Made by a program: the position numbers and the translations under genes. The notes under the pieces are model-generated. The model was not told the DNA's origin. It saw only the letters and a list, made by a program, of their open reading frames with translations, and did not search any database. A stretch of DNA of 64,000 bases from Dehalococcoidia bacterium (GTDB taxonomy: Bacteria; Chloroflexota; Dehalococcoidia; Lucifugimonadales; UBA826): the NCBI GenBank assembly GCA_029936675.1, contig JAPYSB010000001.1, positions 176,669 through 240,668 of the forward strand, read 5' to 3'. Position 1 is the first letter of the stretch. Every line of letters starts with the position of its first letter. This document shows positions 55,120 through 63,981 of the stretch, in pieces.

Positions 55120-55662
55120 TTAAGATGCATTCTCCAAAATTCTTGGGTTGCTCACAGGCTTATCTTGCTCAAAGGACGTCCCTCTACTCATGGCCACTGT
55201 GCCAGTTCTCATCACCTCAAAAACCCCAAAACTACCCAGTAAATCCACGAGTGAATTAACTTTATCCTCATTACCCGTTACTTCAACGATCAAGGTATCC
55301 TGCGAGACGTCTACTATCTTAGCCCTAAATATATCGACAATCTGCATTATTTCGCTACGACTCGCAACATCGCATTTAACCCTTATCAAGGCTAGTTCCC
55401 GCGACACCGCGTTTTCCTCAGATATATCGGATACTTTAATGACTTCAACTAATTTGTGCAGGTTCTTAACAACCATTTCAACTGTCTTAGCATCCCCATC
55501 AACTACGAACGTCATTCTAGATAAGCCAGGGGATTCACTCTTCCCGACAGCCAAGCTTGATATGTTGTAACCACGTCTCCTGAACATACTAGATATGCGG
55601 TTTAAGACACCCGCACGATCTTCAACCAATGCTGTTATTGTGTGTTTTTCTGATGATTTCAA
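55120..55662 (-). CDS. ilvH: Acetolactate synthase small (regulatory) subunit
   Basis: A 180-residue regulatory subunit that binds valine or related amino acids and activates IlvB. The N-terminal ACT domain starts [34 protein letters not shown], and a C-terminal ALS_ss domain follows ([19 protein letters not shown]). Length is typical of IlvH. Its start overlaps the ilvB stop by four bases, so the two subunits are translationally coupled. Confidence 0.96.
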   Translation of the reverse strand: MKSSEKHTITALVEDRAGVLNRISSMFRRRGYNISSLAVGKSESPGLSRMTFVVDGDAKTVEMVVKNLHKLVEVIKVSDISEENAVSRELALIRVKCDVASRSEIMQIVDIFRAKIVDVSQDTLIVEVTGNEDKVNSLVDLLGSFGVFEVMRTGTVAMSRGTSFEQDKPVSNPRILENAS

Positions 55663-57353
55663 GTTGTTACCTTCTCCGATACCGGCTCCTCTATCATGTC
55701 AAAGACGGTCATACCTGATGGAATCATGGGGTATACGTTTTCCTCTTGTTCCACTATGAAATCAACCAATACAGGGCCATCGTGATCCATCGCCTCAGCA
55801 ATTGCTGTTTTTACCTGTGTTTTATCCGTAACCCTGATGCCCTTTATGCCATATGCCTCAGCCAAACGAACAAAATCAGGGTTGCCCGTGTAGGCGGTTG
55901 AAACATATGAACTATCGAAAAATATTTCTTGCCATTGCCTAACCATGCCTAAAAATCCATTGTTCAATATTGCAAATTTAACTGGCAGCTTGTTTTCGGC
56001 AATGGTTGCTAATTCGCAAAGTGTCATTTGAAAGCCTCCATCACCAGCAATAGACCAAACGGTAGATTCAGGGTCAGCAACCTGTGCTCCCATGGCGGCA
56101 GGTACCTCATACCCCATCGTTCCTGAACCGCCCGAAGTAAGAAATGTACAAGGTTTTTTGAAACGGTAGTGCTGTGCAGCCCACATCTGATGTTGACCAA
56201 CACCGGTCACTATCGTGGCATCCCCTTTGGTTTCGTCAGAAATGTCTCTGACTACCTGTCGGGCCAATAATTTAGAGGTCTCGGGTATGTCCAAAGATGG
56301 ATGATCCTCCTTCAAAACATCTATTCTTTTCAACCATGAAGGATGGGTCGCATCTACAACATGATTATTCATTCGGCTTAGAACTTCTTTAACATCTCCC
56401 ACTATAGGCACATCAACTGCAATATTTTTTCCGATTTCTGAAGGATCAACATCTATATGTATTTTTTTCGAATTCAAAGCAAATTTAGATGGATTGCCAG
56501 TTATTCGATCATCAAAGCGCATACCCAGTGCAATAATGAGATCCGCTTCCTCGATTGCGAAACTAGAATATGCCATTCCGTGCATGCCTGGCCAGCCAGT
56601 CCATAAAACATGGTCCTCTGGAAAACAGCTAATACCTAGCAGGGTAGTAATGACTGGTATCTGAGCCTTTTCAGCCAATGCTTTTAACTCATCATATGCC
56701 TTTGATATTATTACTCCGTGACCCGCAACAATAACGGGCTTTTCTGATTTATTAATCAAATTAGCAGCCTTTCGTATCTGACCAGAATGCCCGGAGAAAT
56801 TGGGACTATACCCGGGTAAATTCAATTCTCCTGGTTCCTCGTATTCAACTTCCTGCATAAAAACGTCCCTAGGTATGTCGACTAATACTGGGCCTGGTCT
56901 GCCCGAGTTTGCTATATAAAATGCTTCTTTGATTGAAGTCGCTATCTCTGAGGCATCCATGACTAAAAAGTTGTGTTTTGTGATAGGCAAGGTTATCCCT
57001 GTGATATCAGTTTCCTGAAAGGCATCTGACCCTATAGTCCAGCTATTAACTTGTCCCGTTACAATGACAAGTGGTACCGAATCCATTTGGGCTGAAGCTA
57101 TTCCTGTCACAAGGTTTGTAGCCCCTGGACCCGATGTTGCAAAAGCCACTCCAGGTTTACCGGTGACCCTAGCGTATCCGTCAGCTGCTAGAGAAGCGCC
57201 TTGTTCGTGTCGTGTCAAAATATGGCGGAGTTCAGGGTATTCTGGTAATGCCTGGTATAAAGGCAAAATTGCCCCACCGGGTATTCCGAAAACAACGTTA
57301 CACCCTTCTCTGAGCAAACTTTCACAGACAATCTGTGACCCTTTCTTTATCAT
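55659..57353 (-). CDS. ilvB: Acetolactate synthase large (catalytic) subunit
   Basis: The 564-residue ThDP- and FAD-dependent catalytic subunit at the start of valine, leucine and isoleucine synthesis. The catalytic Glu is E50 in TRHEQGASLAADGYARVTG. The ThDP-Mg motif starts GDGGFQMTLCEL and ends NNGFLGMVRQWQE, where the Trp is typical of true acetolactate synthases. It differs from the single ThDP gene at 8324. It is first in the ilvBHC-leuACD operon, directly behind the T-box leader. Confidence 0.96.
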   Translation of the reverse strand: MIKKGSQIVCESLLREGCNVVFGIPGGAILPLYQALPEYPELRHILTRHEQGASLAADGYARVTGKPGVAFATSGPGATNLVTGIASAQMDSVPLVIVTGQVNSWTIGSDAFQETDITGITLPITKHNFLVMDASEIATSIKEAFYIANSGRPGPVLVDIPRDVFMQEVEYEEPGELNLPGYSPNFSGHSGQIRKAANLINKSEKPVIVAGHGVIISKAYDELKALAEKAQIPVITTLLGISCFPEDHVLWTGWPGMHGMAYSSFAIEEADLIIALGMRFDDRITGNPSKFALNSKKIHIDVDPSEIGKNIAVDVPIVGDVKEVLSRMNNHVVDATHPSWLKRIDVLKEDHPSLDIPETSKLLARQVVRDISDETKGDATIVTGVGQHQMWAAQHYRFKKPCTFLTSGGSGTMGYEVPAAMGAQVADPESTVWSIAGDGGFQMTLCELATIAENKLPVKFAILNNGFLGMVRQWQEIFFDSSYVSTAYTGNPDFVRLAEAYGIKGIRVTDKTQVKTAIAEAMDHDGPVLVDFIVEQEENVYPMIPSGMTVFDMIEEPVSEKVTT

Positions 57354-57424
57354 TCAACTTCCTTAATTAACCTACATATAAATAATTAGTAAATTCTTAA
57401 TTTCGATTAAAAGGGCTGGGGTCT

Positions 57425-57461
57425 CGAAAAAAATAAATCCCGCCCTTAAACTGGGACGGGA
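57425..57461 (-). terminator. T-box attenuator terminator
   Basis: On the minus strand, UCCCGUCCC pairs with GGGCGGGA (one mismatch or wobble) around a short loop, followed by UUUAUUUUUUU. The 5' arm overlaps the region needed for the antiterminator formed with the T-box sequence, as in classical transcriptional T-boxes. Confidence 0.88.
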
Positions 57462-57745
57462 TAACAAAAACCACTCCCGTGGTACCACCCAAATTGCCCT
57501 GTGAAACACTTCAACAGAACCACTCGTTGAGCTATAACGTAGCTATCGCCTGTCCCTACTTTATGTCAGGAGGTCACAATATAGCATGCAAAAGTGTTGA
57601 GTTTTCCCATCACTAACTGCATTATTGACTCCTAATATTCAAGACAGATGCTCAGGGGCGAGTTCACAGTTCTTGTGCATCAGACTTCCAGCAAAATATC
57701 CGACTCTCTTTCGCACAACCCTTCTGTTACTACTCCCCGTCACAG
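57425..57745 (-). ncRNA. T-box leader (Leu, specifier CUC) of the ilv-leu operon
   Basis: Minus-strand RNA from about 57745. Stem I begins GACGGGGAGUAG with an AGUA-type loop E side, then AGAGAG and GCUGGAAG, the distal-loop sequences. The 3' side reads GUGAACUCGCCCC, whose CCCC pairs with the initial GGGG. The codon placed in the specifier loop is CUC (57662-57660), leucine. The invariant T-box sequence reads GGGUGGUACCACGGGAGU (57490-57473), able to pair with the uncharged tRNA 3' end. A terminator follows. The same CUC specifier is known from the ilv-leu T-box of Bacillus subtilis. Leucine starvation should therefore raise expression of the six genes. Confidence 0.92.
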
Positions 57746-57776
57746 CAAATCTATTTACCTTTTTCCAAGACGTGGC

Positions 57777-57806
57777 ATTCTAACACTCCATACCTATAGG
57801 GGTCAA
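57777..57806 (-). promoter_or_regulatory. Sigma70-type promoter of the T-box/ilv-leu operon
   Basis: On the minus strand TTGACC (57806-57801), an 18-base spacer and TAGAAT (57782-57777) place the transcript start about 25-30 bases upstream of the first T-box stem. The remaining 57807-57938 stretch lies between this promoter and sdhA. It is AT-rich and should hold the sdh promoter; TATGCT at 57903-57908 is a possible -10 but its -35 spacing is poor. Confidence 0.65.
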
Positions 57807-57959
57807 ATTAAAAACTTACATTTTAGATACTCTGATATTCCCTTTTCAAGTGAGGGAACATAACTTAATCCATTGGAAAGTTTGTTGTCCCCTAAGGAGT
57901 CCTATGCTATCTTTTGTTTCTAAGTCTTTATTAATAATGTGGGGGTTAATTCAGGTAAT

Positions 57960-59636
57960 ATGCTTGACCACGATATTTTGATAATCGGTGCAGGCCTAGC
58001 TGGTATGAGAGCCGCTTTGTCGGCTAAAGAACTTGGAGCCGACGTTGCAGTGGTATCCAAAGTTCATCCAGTCAGAAGCCATTCTAGTGCCGCGCAAGGC
58101 GGGATAAATGCCGCCCTAACAGATAGAGGGGATGACTGGCGGGACCACGCTTACGACACCATAAAGGGAAGTGATTTTTTAGGAGATCAAGACGCGATTG
58201 CTCTGATGTGTGAAGAGGCAGGTAGTGAGGTCATTGCTATGGAACATATGGGCGCCATATTCAATAGGGATGAAGAAGGAAGGCTTGGCACTAGAGCCTT
58301 CGGTGGCCAGCGAGAGGCAAGAACTTTTTTTGTAGCAGATTTCACCGGCCAAGCTCTTTTACACGTTTTGTATGAACAAATTTTGAAAGCAGGTGCCTTG
58401 GTATATGAGGAATGGTTTGTTCTGTCTTTAATTGTAAGGGACGGCAAATGTGGTGGGGCGGTGATGATGGATATCCGTAGTGGAAAAATCGAGGTTGTTC
58501 GGGCGAAAGCAGTAATCCTGGCAACCGGAGGCTTGGGTAGAGTATTTGAACCAAGCACGAACGCAATGATATGTACTGGTGATGGGATGAGCCTGGGATA
58601 CAGGTCGGGGGCTTCATTAATGGATATGGAAATGGTGCAATACCACCCAACCACATTAAAAGGTAGCGGGGTTTTGATCAGTGAGGCTGCTCGTGGTGAA
58701 GGTGCATATCTGTTAAATTCTGAAAATGATAGATTTATGCTCAAATACGCACCAGAATTTAAGGAATTGGCGTCCCGTGATGTTGTCTCAAGATGTGAGC
58801 AAACCGAAATCAACGAAGGTCGAGGGCTAGATGGGTGTGTTTTGCTTGACCTGAGGCATCTCGGAGAGAAATACATAAGTGAGCGATTATCCCAGATACG
58901 TGAATTGGCAATGGATTTCGCCAACGTAGACATGGTTAAGGAACCAGTACCTATAATGCCCGGGATGCATTACCAAATGGGAGGGGTGAAAGCGAGCGTT
59001 GACGGTGAAACTAGCGTACCTGGTTTGTACGCAGCTGGCGAGGTGGCCTGTGTTAGTGTACATGGAGGCAATAGGCTCGGAGCCAATTCGCTGCTAGACA
59101 CACTCGTTTTTGGCAGGAGGTCGGGAGTACACGCCGCTGAAATGGTCAAATCCACACAGCACTTGAGTGTAGATGACTCAGCCGCTGACGATGACAAGAA
59201 CAACATCCATAAATTGTTAGCAAACGATAAAAATGAGTCATTTGGACAAATTCGCTTAGATATGGGAACCGCAATGAAAGAGCACTTCGGGGTGTTCCGA
59301 GATGAAAACGGTATGCGTGAAGGAATAGAAAAGATTGAATCAGTGAAAAAAAGAGCCAAAGATGTGTATGTAGCCGATAAAGGCAGCACCTTTAACACCA
59401 ATCTTCTTTTCACCTTGGAACTAGGTTTCATGCTGGAATGTGCTGAATCAATAGCTGTGAGTGCGGCAGATCGAACAGAAAGCAGAGGAGCTCATACACG
59501 AACTGACCTGCCAGATAGGGATGATGAGAACTGGCTGAAGCACATATTGGTTTCCCAAAATAAGGACGGAGGACATGAACTATCCTACAAAGACGTTGTT
59601 ATCACCGATTGGGAGCCAGTAGTAAGGCAATACTAA
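57960..59636 (+). CDS. sdhA: Succinate dehydrogenase/fumarate reductase flavoprotein subunit
   Basis: A flavoprotein of about 558 residues that oxidises succinate to fumarate. The FAD fold is DILIIGAGLAGMRAAL, and the covalent-flavin His is in RSHSSAAQGGINAAL. Substrate residues lie in FGGQREARTFF, the conserved HPTTL segment, and the catalytic SEAARGEGAYLLN. The C-terminal flavin contact is HGGNRLGANSLLD. I place the start at ATG 57960 (MLDHDILIIGAG). A GTG at 57939 would add seven residues but has no ribosome-binding site. SdhB follows 21 bases downstream. Confidence 0.95.
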   Translation: MLDHDILIIGAGLAGMRAALSAKELGADVAVVSKVHPVRSHSSAAQGGINAALTDRGDDWRDHAYDTIKGSDFLGDQDAIALMCEEAGSEVIAMEHMGAIFNRDEEGRLGTRAFGGQREARTFFVADFTGQALLHVLYEQILKAGALVYEEWFVLSLIVRDGKCGGAVMMDIRSGKIEVVRAKAVILATGGLGRVFEPSTNAMICTGDGMSLGYRSGASLMDMEMVQYHPTTLKGSGVLISEAARGEGAYLLNSENDRFMLKYAPEFKELASRDVVSRCEQTEINEGRGLDGCVLLDLRHLGEKYISERLSQIRELAMDFANVDMVKEPVPIMPGMHYQMGGVKASVDGETSVPGLYAAGEVACVSVHGGNRLGANSLLDTLVFGRRSGVHAAEMVKSTQHLSVDDSAADDDKNNIHKLLANDKNESFGQIRLDMGTAMKEHFGVFRDENGMREGIEKIESVKKRAKDVYVADKGSTFNTNLLFTLELGFMLECAESIAVSAADRTESRGAHTRTDLPDRDDENWLKHILVSQNKDGGHELSYKDVVITDWEPVVRQY

Positions 59637-59657
59637 TCACCAAAAGGATTTTTATTA

Positions 59658-60614
59658 ATGGAAGTCAAATTTAACGTTAGGCGATATGATCCTGAATCGA
59701 CTGATACAGTAACCCATTTCCAAGAATATCAGATGGATATGGATGCCTCATCCACAGTTCTAGATGGTTTAATTCGTATAAGAGAAGAAATTGACGGAAC
59801 ATTGAGTTTAAGATGTTCATGCAGGAGTGCAATTTGTGGGTCCTGTGCGGTGAAGGTTAATGGTGAAGCTGGTCTCGCTTGCAACACAAAAATCGTAGAT
59901 TCGCTATCTGAGGATGGGAACACCATAACTGTGGAACCTGCTGGTAACTTACCAGTAATAAAAGACTTGGTTGTAGATTTCCAGCCGTTTTGGGAAAAGA
60001 TCCGAGCAGTGGAACCATGGCTACAGCCAGAGGGAGAAGAGCCCGAAACAGAGTATCTAGCCCCTGATGAAGATATGCTTCATCTTGCAGGAGTAGTATC
60101 GTGCATACTTTGTGGATCCTGTGTCTCAGATTGCACAGTCATGGAAGTCGATTCCAATTTTCTGGGCCCGGCAGCACTCGCTAAATCATACAGATTTGTT
60201 GGGGACCCCAGAGATGATTCAGCCCAACAACGATTTAAGACTCTTAATGAGTCCGGAGGAGTGTGGGATTGCACGAGATGTATGAAGTGCGTTGAAGTTT
60301 GTCCGAAAGGGGTAGCCCCAATGGATAGAATAATGGCATTGCGTGAACAGGTGATGGAATCAGGATACACGAATACCAACGGAGCTAGGCACGTCCATGA
60401 GTTCACCAATTCCGTCAAACACAGTGGGTGGCTTGATGAAAAAAAATTGGTGATAAAAAGTTTCGGTATATTTAATATCAAGGCAATGATAGGGCTAATC
60501 CCGTTAGTGATTAGGTCTCAACGCGCCGGTAAGGTTCCACCCATATTCCATAAAAGTATTCCGGGAGTAGAAAACGTTAGAAGAATCTTTGAAAAGGTTG
60601 AGACTAAGAAATGA
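59658..60614 (+). CDS. sdhB: Succinate dehydrogenase/fumarate reductase iron-sulfur subunit
   Basis: A 318-residue subunit relaying electrons from SdhA. The N-terminal ferredoxin fold has [2Fe-2S] cysteines in LRCSCRSAICGSC with a later C in LACNT. The C-terminal domain has two cysteine sets, CILCGSCVSDC and CTRCMKCVEVCPKG, for [4Fe-4S] and [3Fe-4S] centres. It is about 70 residues longer than E. coli SdhB, with a C-terminal extension (SFGIFNIKAMIGLIPLVIRS) that might contact the membrane or the next subunit. Its stop overlaps the CCG-domain gene by four bases. Confidence 0.94.
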   Translation: MEVKFNVRRYDPESTDTVTHFQEYQMDMDASSTVLDGLIRIREEIDGTLSLRCSCRSAICGSCAVKVNGEAGLACNTKIVDSLSEDGNTITVEPAGNLPVIKDLVVDFQPFWEKIRAVEPWLQPEGEEPETEYLAPDEDMLHLAGVVSCILCGSCVSDCTVMEVDSNFLGPAALAKSYRFVGDPRDDSAQQRFKTLNESGGVWDCTRCMKCVEVCPKGVAPMDRIMALREQVMESGYTNTNGARHVHEFTNSVKHSGWLDEKKLVIKSFGIFNIKAMIGLIPLVIRSQRAGKVPPIFHKSIPGVENVRRIFEKVETKK

Positions 60615-61501
60615 AATATGCTTTTTATCCAGGATGCGTATCAAGGGGTGCATGCCCAGAATTATATTCCGCCACAATTGAGGTATGTAAAATACTAGAC
60701 ATTGACCTAGATGAAGAGGCGCTGAAGGGTGCTTCTTGCACTGGTGCAGGCGTTTTACAGGAAAAGAACTTGAGGCTTGGCGATACCCTTAATGCTCGAA
60801 CCTTTGCTATGGCAGAAAAGTCCGGGAATCCTTTGATGACTATATGCAGCACATGCCAGGGAGTTATGTCTCAGGCTAACGAACGACTTCTGGCAGACCC
60901 TGAATATTTGGCATCAATTAATGAGGACTTGAAAGAAGAAGGCCTTGAATACAAAGGAACGGCAGACCCTAAGCATTTGTTGTGGGTAATTGTAGAAGAT
61001 TTAGGAATAGATTTCCTTGAATCAAAAATAGTAAACAAACTTAACGGGTTGAAACTGGCTCCGTTTTACGGTTGCTATATCGTTAGGCCTACAAAAGCAT
61101 TAGGGTTCGCTGAAAACCCTGGTCGCAAACAAGCTTTGGAAATGGTTATCGAAAGTGTGGGTGGGGAAGTAGTAGACTTTCCAGGCAAGACTCTGTGCTG
61201 TGGTTTCCCTATTTTGACTATAAACCCAGAAAATTCGGTCAACATGGTTGCAAACCACACGATAGATGCCAAAGATCGGGGTGCCGATGCCATGGTTACT
61301 CCATGCCCTCTATGTCACCTCAATTTGGATGGGTACCAACCAAATGCAGCATCCGCAAGAAAACGTGAAATAGATTTACCTATAATCCACCTGCCCCAGT
61401 TATTGGGTTTAGCACTGGGTATCTCCCCGGAAAAAATGCGCTTAAATAAACACATTGTGTCTACAAAGAAACTTTTGAGCGAACTGGTGATATCTCCCTA
61501 A
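60611..61501 (+). CDS. CCG-domain HdrB/SdhE-like subunit of a type E succinate:quinone oxidoreductase
   Basis: A 296-residue protein with two CCG-type cysteine modules. The N-terminal module has YPGCVSRGACPELY, then CSTCQGV. The C-terminal module has the CCGFPIL and CPLCHLNLDG motifs near residues 197 and 234. Proteins of this kind act as the HdrB subunit of heterodisulfide reductase and as SdhE, the amphipathic anchor of type E succinate dehydrogenases. Overlap with sdhB and the absence of heme-binding SdhC/SdhD genes support the latter. It would be peripheral, as no transmembrane segment is seen. Confidence 0.88.
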   Translation: MKYAFYPGCVSRGACPELYSATIEVCKILDIDLDEEALKGASCTGAGVLQEKNLRLGDTLNARTFAMAEKSGNPLMTICSTCQGVMSQANERLLADPEYLASINEDLKEEGLEYKGTADPKHLLWVIVEDLGIDFLESKIVNKLNGLKLAPFYGCYIVRPTKALGFAENPGRKQALEMVIESVGGEVVDFPGKTLCCGFPILTINPENSVNMVANHTIDAKDRGADAMVTPCPLCHLNLDGYQPNAASARKREIDLPIIHLPQLLGLALGISPEKMRLNKHIVSTKKLLSELVISP

Positions 61502-61503
61502 AT

Positions 61504-62724
61504 TCACTCCAGCTTGGTACAGGCCAATATTAGGAATCCTATAAGTGAGCATATACTTAACCAAGTGATAGAGGCCACTTGCCCCAATCCTAAAGTTGAT
61601 GCTATGTAACCCCACGCAAAGGGTCCTGTAATAGCTGCGAGCCTACCAACCATGTTATACACTGCGAAATATTCCGAGACCGTATCGGGAGCAGACATGG
61701 AAAGAACAAACGGTCTTTCTGACACGTATAGACCCGCCATGAATACGCCACTCATCACCCCTACAGCCCACCATAGCTCTCCCGGGAGATCAAAGACTGG
61801 CAGAAGCGCAGCCAATCCCAATATCAAAAACCAAGCCATAACATTAATTTTCAAATTCAAAAAAGAACCGTACTTATCCACCAAGAATCCCCAGACGGCA
61901 CCACTCGGGATACCAAATATAATACCCACGGCTAATATCAATTGAACTTCTCTCTCTGACAAATCGACGGTTTCGACTCCATACAGAACAGCAAATACTG
62001 AACCGGCATATATGCTGGAAAAATACCAAAAGCGCGCAAAGAGGAACATTGCCCAAACTTTTTTCTTTCTGGCCTGCCATAGAGACAAGAAAGCCTGTCT
62101 TAAGGCCCTTAACAAAACTGATCGGAACTCAGTAATTTCGGTATTTCCTATAAAATAGCGCCCAGATAAAAACAGCGGTAAGACTAAAAGAAACATCAAT
62201 AGGGCCATTAATTTAAATAAAAAAACAGGCCCTTCAGAATCATAAAACAACAATCCACAAACTACAGCTAATATAGCACCGATATAACCAATCCCAACCC
62301 CTAATCCTCCAATATATCCGACATTTGATTCGGTAGTTATGTCTGCCAACAGCGCGTTATAAAAAATATTGGCTAAATGAATCAAAATGACGGCAGCACA
62401 AAAAAGAACTATGGAAGCTTCATAGTTGAATACACCAATTAACGCTGTGGCAAAAATAGCGACCAAAGTAGTGAAAAGTAAAAATGGCATTTTACGTTTA
62501 GTAACATCAGAAATTGTGCCGGCAACTGGGGAAAGGATAAACACAATGACCATCGATATAGAAAGTGAAAACCCAAATGTGCCGTCATTCCCTGCCATAT
62601 CTCTGGTCAACCATAGTGGGAAAATCAACCCAACGATACCAGCCGAAAACAACGTGTTCCCCATGTCATAAACGACCCATGATACGATGCCTAGTTTGGA
62701 TCGAGAGAGCTCACTTTTTGGCAT
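61504..62724 (-). CDS. MFS transporter, UMF1/Atg22-like
   Basis: A 406-residue integral membrane protein with about twelve hydrophobic segments. The first reads YDMGNTLFSAGIVGLIFPLWL, and the loop SPVAGTISDVTKRKMPFLL (about residues 60-78) is the MFS G-x3-D-x2-R/K-x-K/R signature between helices 2 and 3. The N-terminal YDMGNTLFS fits the UMF1 (Atg22-like) group, whose bacterial substrates are mostly unknown. It ends two bases from the sdh operon on the opposite strand and precedes the tRNA gene. No regulatory site is evident. Confidence 0.85.
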   Translation of the reverse strand: MPKSELSRSKLGIVSWVVYDMGNTLFSAGIVGLIFPLWLTRDMAGNDGTFGFSLSISMVIVFILSPVAGTISDVTKRKMPFLLFTTLVAIFATALIGVFNYEASIVLFCAAVILIHLANIFYNALLADITTESNVGYIGGLGVGIGYIGAILAVVCGLLFYDSEGPVFLFKLMALLMFLLVLPLFLSGRYFIGNTEITEFRSVLLRALRQAFLSLWQARKKKVWAMFLFARFWYFSSIYAGSVFAVLYGVETVDLSEREVQLILAVGIIFGIPSGAVWGFLVDKYGSFLNLKINVMAWFLILGLAALLPVFDLPGELWWAVGVMSGVFMAGLYVSERPFVLSMSAPDTVSEYFAVYNMVGRLAAITGPFAWGYIASTLGLGQVASITWLSICSLIGFLILACTKLE

Positions 62725-62774
62725 TATAGGAATTACTCATATGTTCCAAGTTTATAGAATTTCTAATGAATTGG

Positions 62775-62847
62775 TCGGGGCGACTGGACTCGAACCAGCG
62801 ACCTCCACGTCCCGAACGTGGCGCGCTACCAACTGCGCTACGCCCCG
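62775..62847 (-). tRNA. tRNA-Pro (anticodon CGG)
   Basis: A 73-base cloverleaf on the minus strand with acceptor arms CGGGGCG/CGCCCCG and a D-arm GCGCAGTTGGTAGCGC. The anticodon stem CCACG/CGTGG encloses TTCGGGA (anticodon CGG), and the T-arm loop is TTCGAGT. The discriminator base is A and CCA is not encoded. It lies between the MFS gene and ctaA. Confidence 0.97.
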
Positions 62848-62940
62848 ATATTCATATCAATTTTAGAAGCCTTTTACGAAATTAGACAATATACATTGGA
62901 TATAGTAATTAACAAATAGCATTAGGATGGTTGGATTTTT

Positions 62941-62969
62941 TTGACCCCTCAAAATTGATGTGCTACGGT
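62941..62969 (+). promoter_or_regulatory. Putative sigma70-type promoter of ctaA
   Basis: TTGACC (62941-62946), a 17-base spacer and TACGGT (62964-62969) lie about 60 bases before the ctaA start. The -10 is weak (three of six consensus bases), but the spacing is ideal. In the 306-base gap 62725-63030 only this and the tRNA stand out. Confidence 0.45.
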
Positions 62970-63030
62970 TAATAAGTGAAGAAAAGCACATAGTGTTAAT
63001 CCGGTTACCATAGCCGTGGATTAAGAGAGG

Positions 63031-63981
63031 TTGACCTCCTTATTGAAAAGGACATCTACACCTGAATCTAAACCTAGGAACACCCTTAAATGGCTAGCAA
63101 TTATCACATTGATATCTGCTTTCAGCCAGGTGACCTTGGGGGGGTATGTGAGATCCAGTGAGTCAGGGTTGGGATGTCCAGATTGGCCTCTATGTCATGG
63201 ACAAATAATACCTCCTTTTGAATTTCATACCCTTGTCGAATATTCCCACCGCCTAAATGCATCTTTGTTAATGGTTTTTGTAGGAACACTTTCTCTATTA
63301 TGCTGGTTTCGGTTTAGAGAAGAAAAAATTGTTATTCGCCTTGCTGGGGCTGCCTTAGGACTTGTCTTATGTGTTGCCGTACTTGGAGGAATAACAGTCT
63401 TAACTGAATTGGCGTGGTGGATAAGATTAATTCATCTTTCACTTGCTGAATTATTGATAGGATCCGTCACTGCTATAGTCGGGTTGGCTTTTTACAACAA
63501 CAAATCATCTAGCTTGGTTACTAAAGGAATCGCAACGCCAAATTGGAGAAGAAAACTATGGATAATTTCTGCAGGCCTTTTCCTATTGATAATCTCGGGA
63601 TCTTACATGATTGGCGCTGGAGCAGGTTCTGCCTGCTCAACATGGCCGTTATGTAGAGGTGATTTGTTTCCCGACGGAGCAATATATGCGATCCATATGG
63701 GGCACAGGTATATAGCAGGCTTAATGGTTTTAATAGTAGCTTTTATTGTTTGGTCTTTCATCAAAAACGATGGACATGTCCCCGCTGTGAAACGTGTCTC
63801 CATGACCTTGATGCACAGTCTGCTTCTACAAATATTGGTCGGGGCAGTTTTGGTATGGGTCGGTTTTAATCCTGCACTGAAGACTATTCATCTGGCCTTG
63901 GCCACTTTATTATGGATAGCTACGATATATATGGTCAGTTGCGTAACCCAATATGAATCTGCGTATTCAAAAGATGAATGA
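63031..63981 (+). CDS. ctaA: Heme A synthase (CtaA/COX15-like)
   Basis: A membrane protein of about 316 residues with eight hydrophobic segments that oxidises heme O to heme A for cytochrome c oxidases. The N-terminal part carries VRSSESGLGCPDWPLCHGQIIPP, followed by a VEYSHRLNA His. The C-terminal repeat has GAGAGSACSTWPLCRG and HMGHRYIAG, the paired heme-binding His and Cys motifs. The TTG at 63031 is directly next to GAGAGG; another TTG at 63043 has better spacing, so the true start is uncertain. The stop is at 63979-63981, immediately before the next ATG. Confidence 0.92.
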   Translation: MTSLLKRTSTPESKPRNTLKWLAIITLISAFSQVTLGGYVRSSESGLGCPDWPLCHGQIIPPFEFHTLVEYSHRLNASLLMVFVGTLSLLCWFRFREEKIVIRLAGAALGLVLCVAVLGGITVLTELAWWIRLIHLSLAELLIGSVTAIVGLAFYNNKSSSLVTKGIATPNWRRKLWIISAGLFLLIISGSYMIGAGAGSACSTWPLCRGDLFPDGAIYAIHMGHRYIAGLMVLIVAFIVWSFIKNDGHVPAVKRVSMTLMHSLLLQILVGAVLVWVGFNPALKTIHLALATLLWIATIYMVSCVTQYESAYSKDE

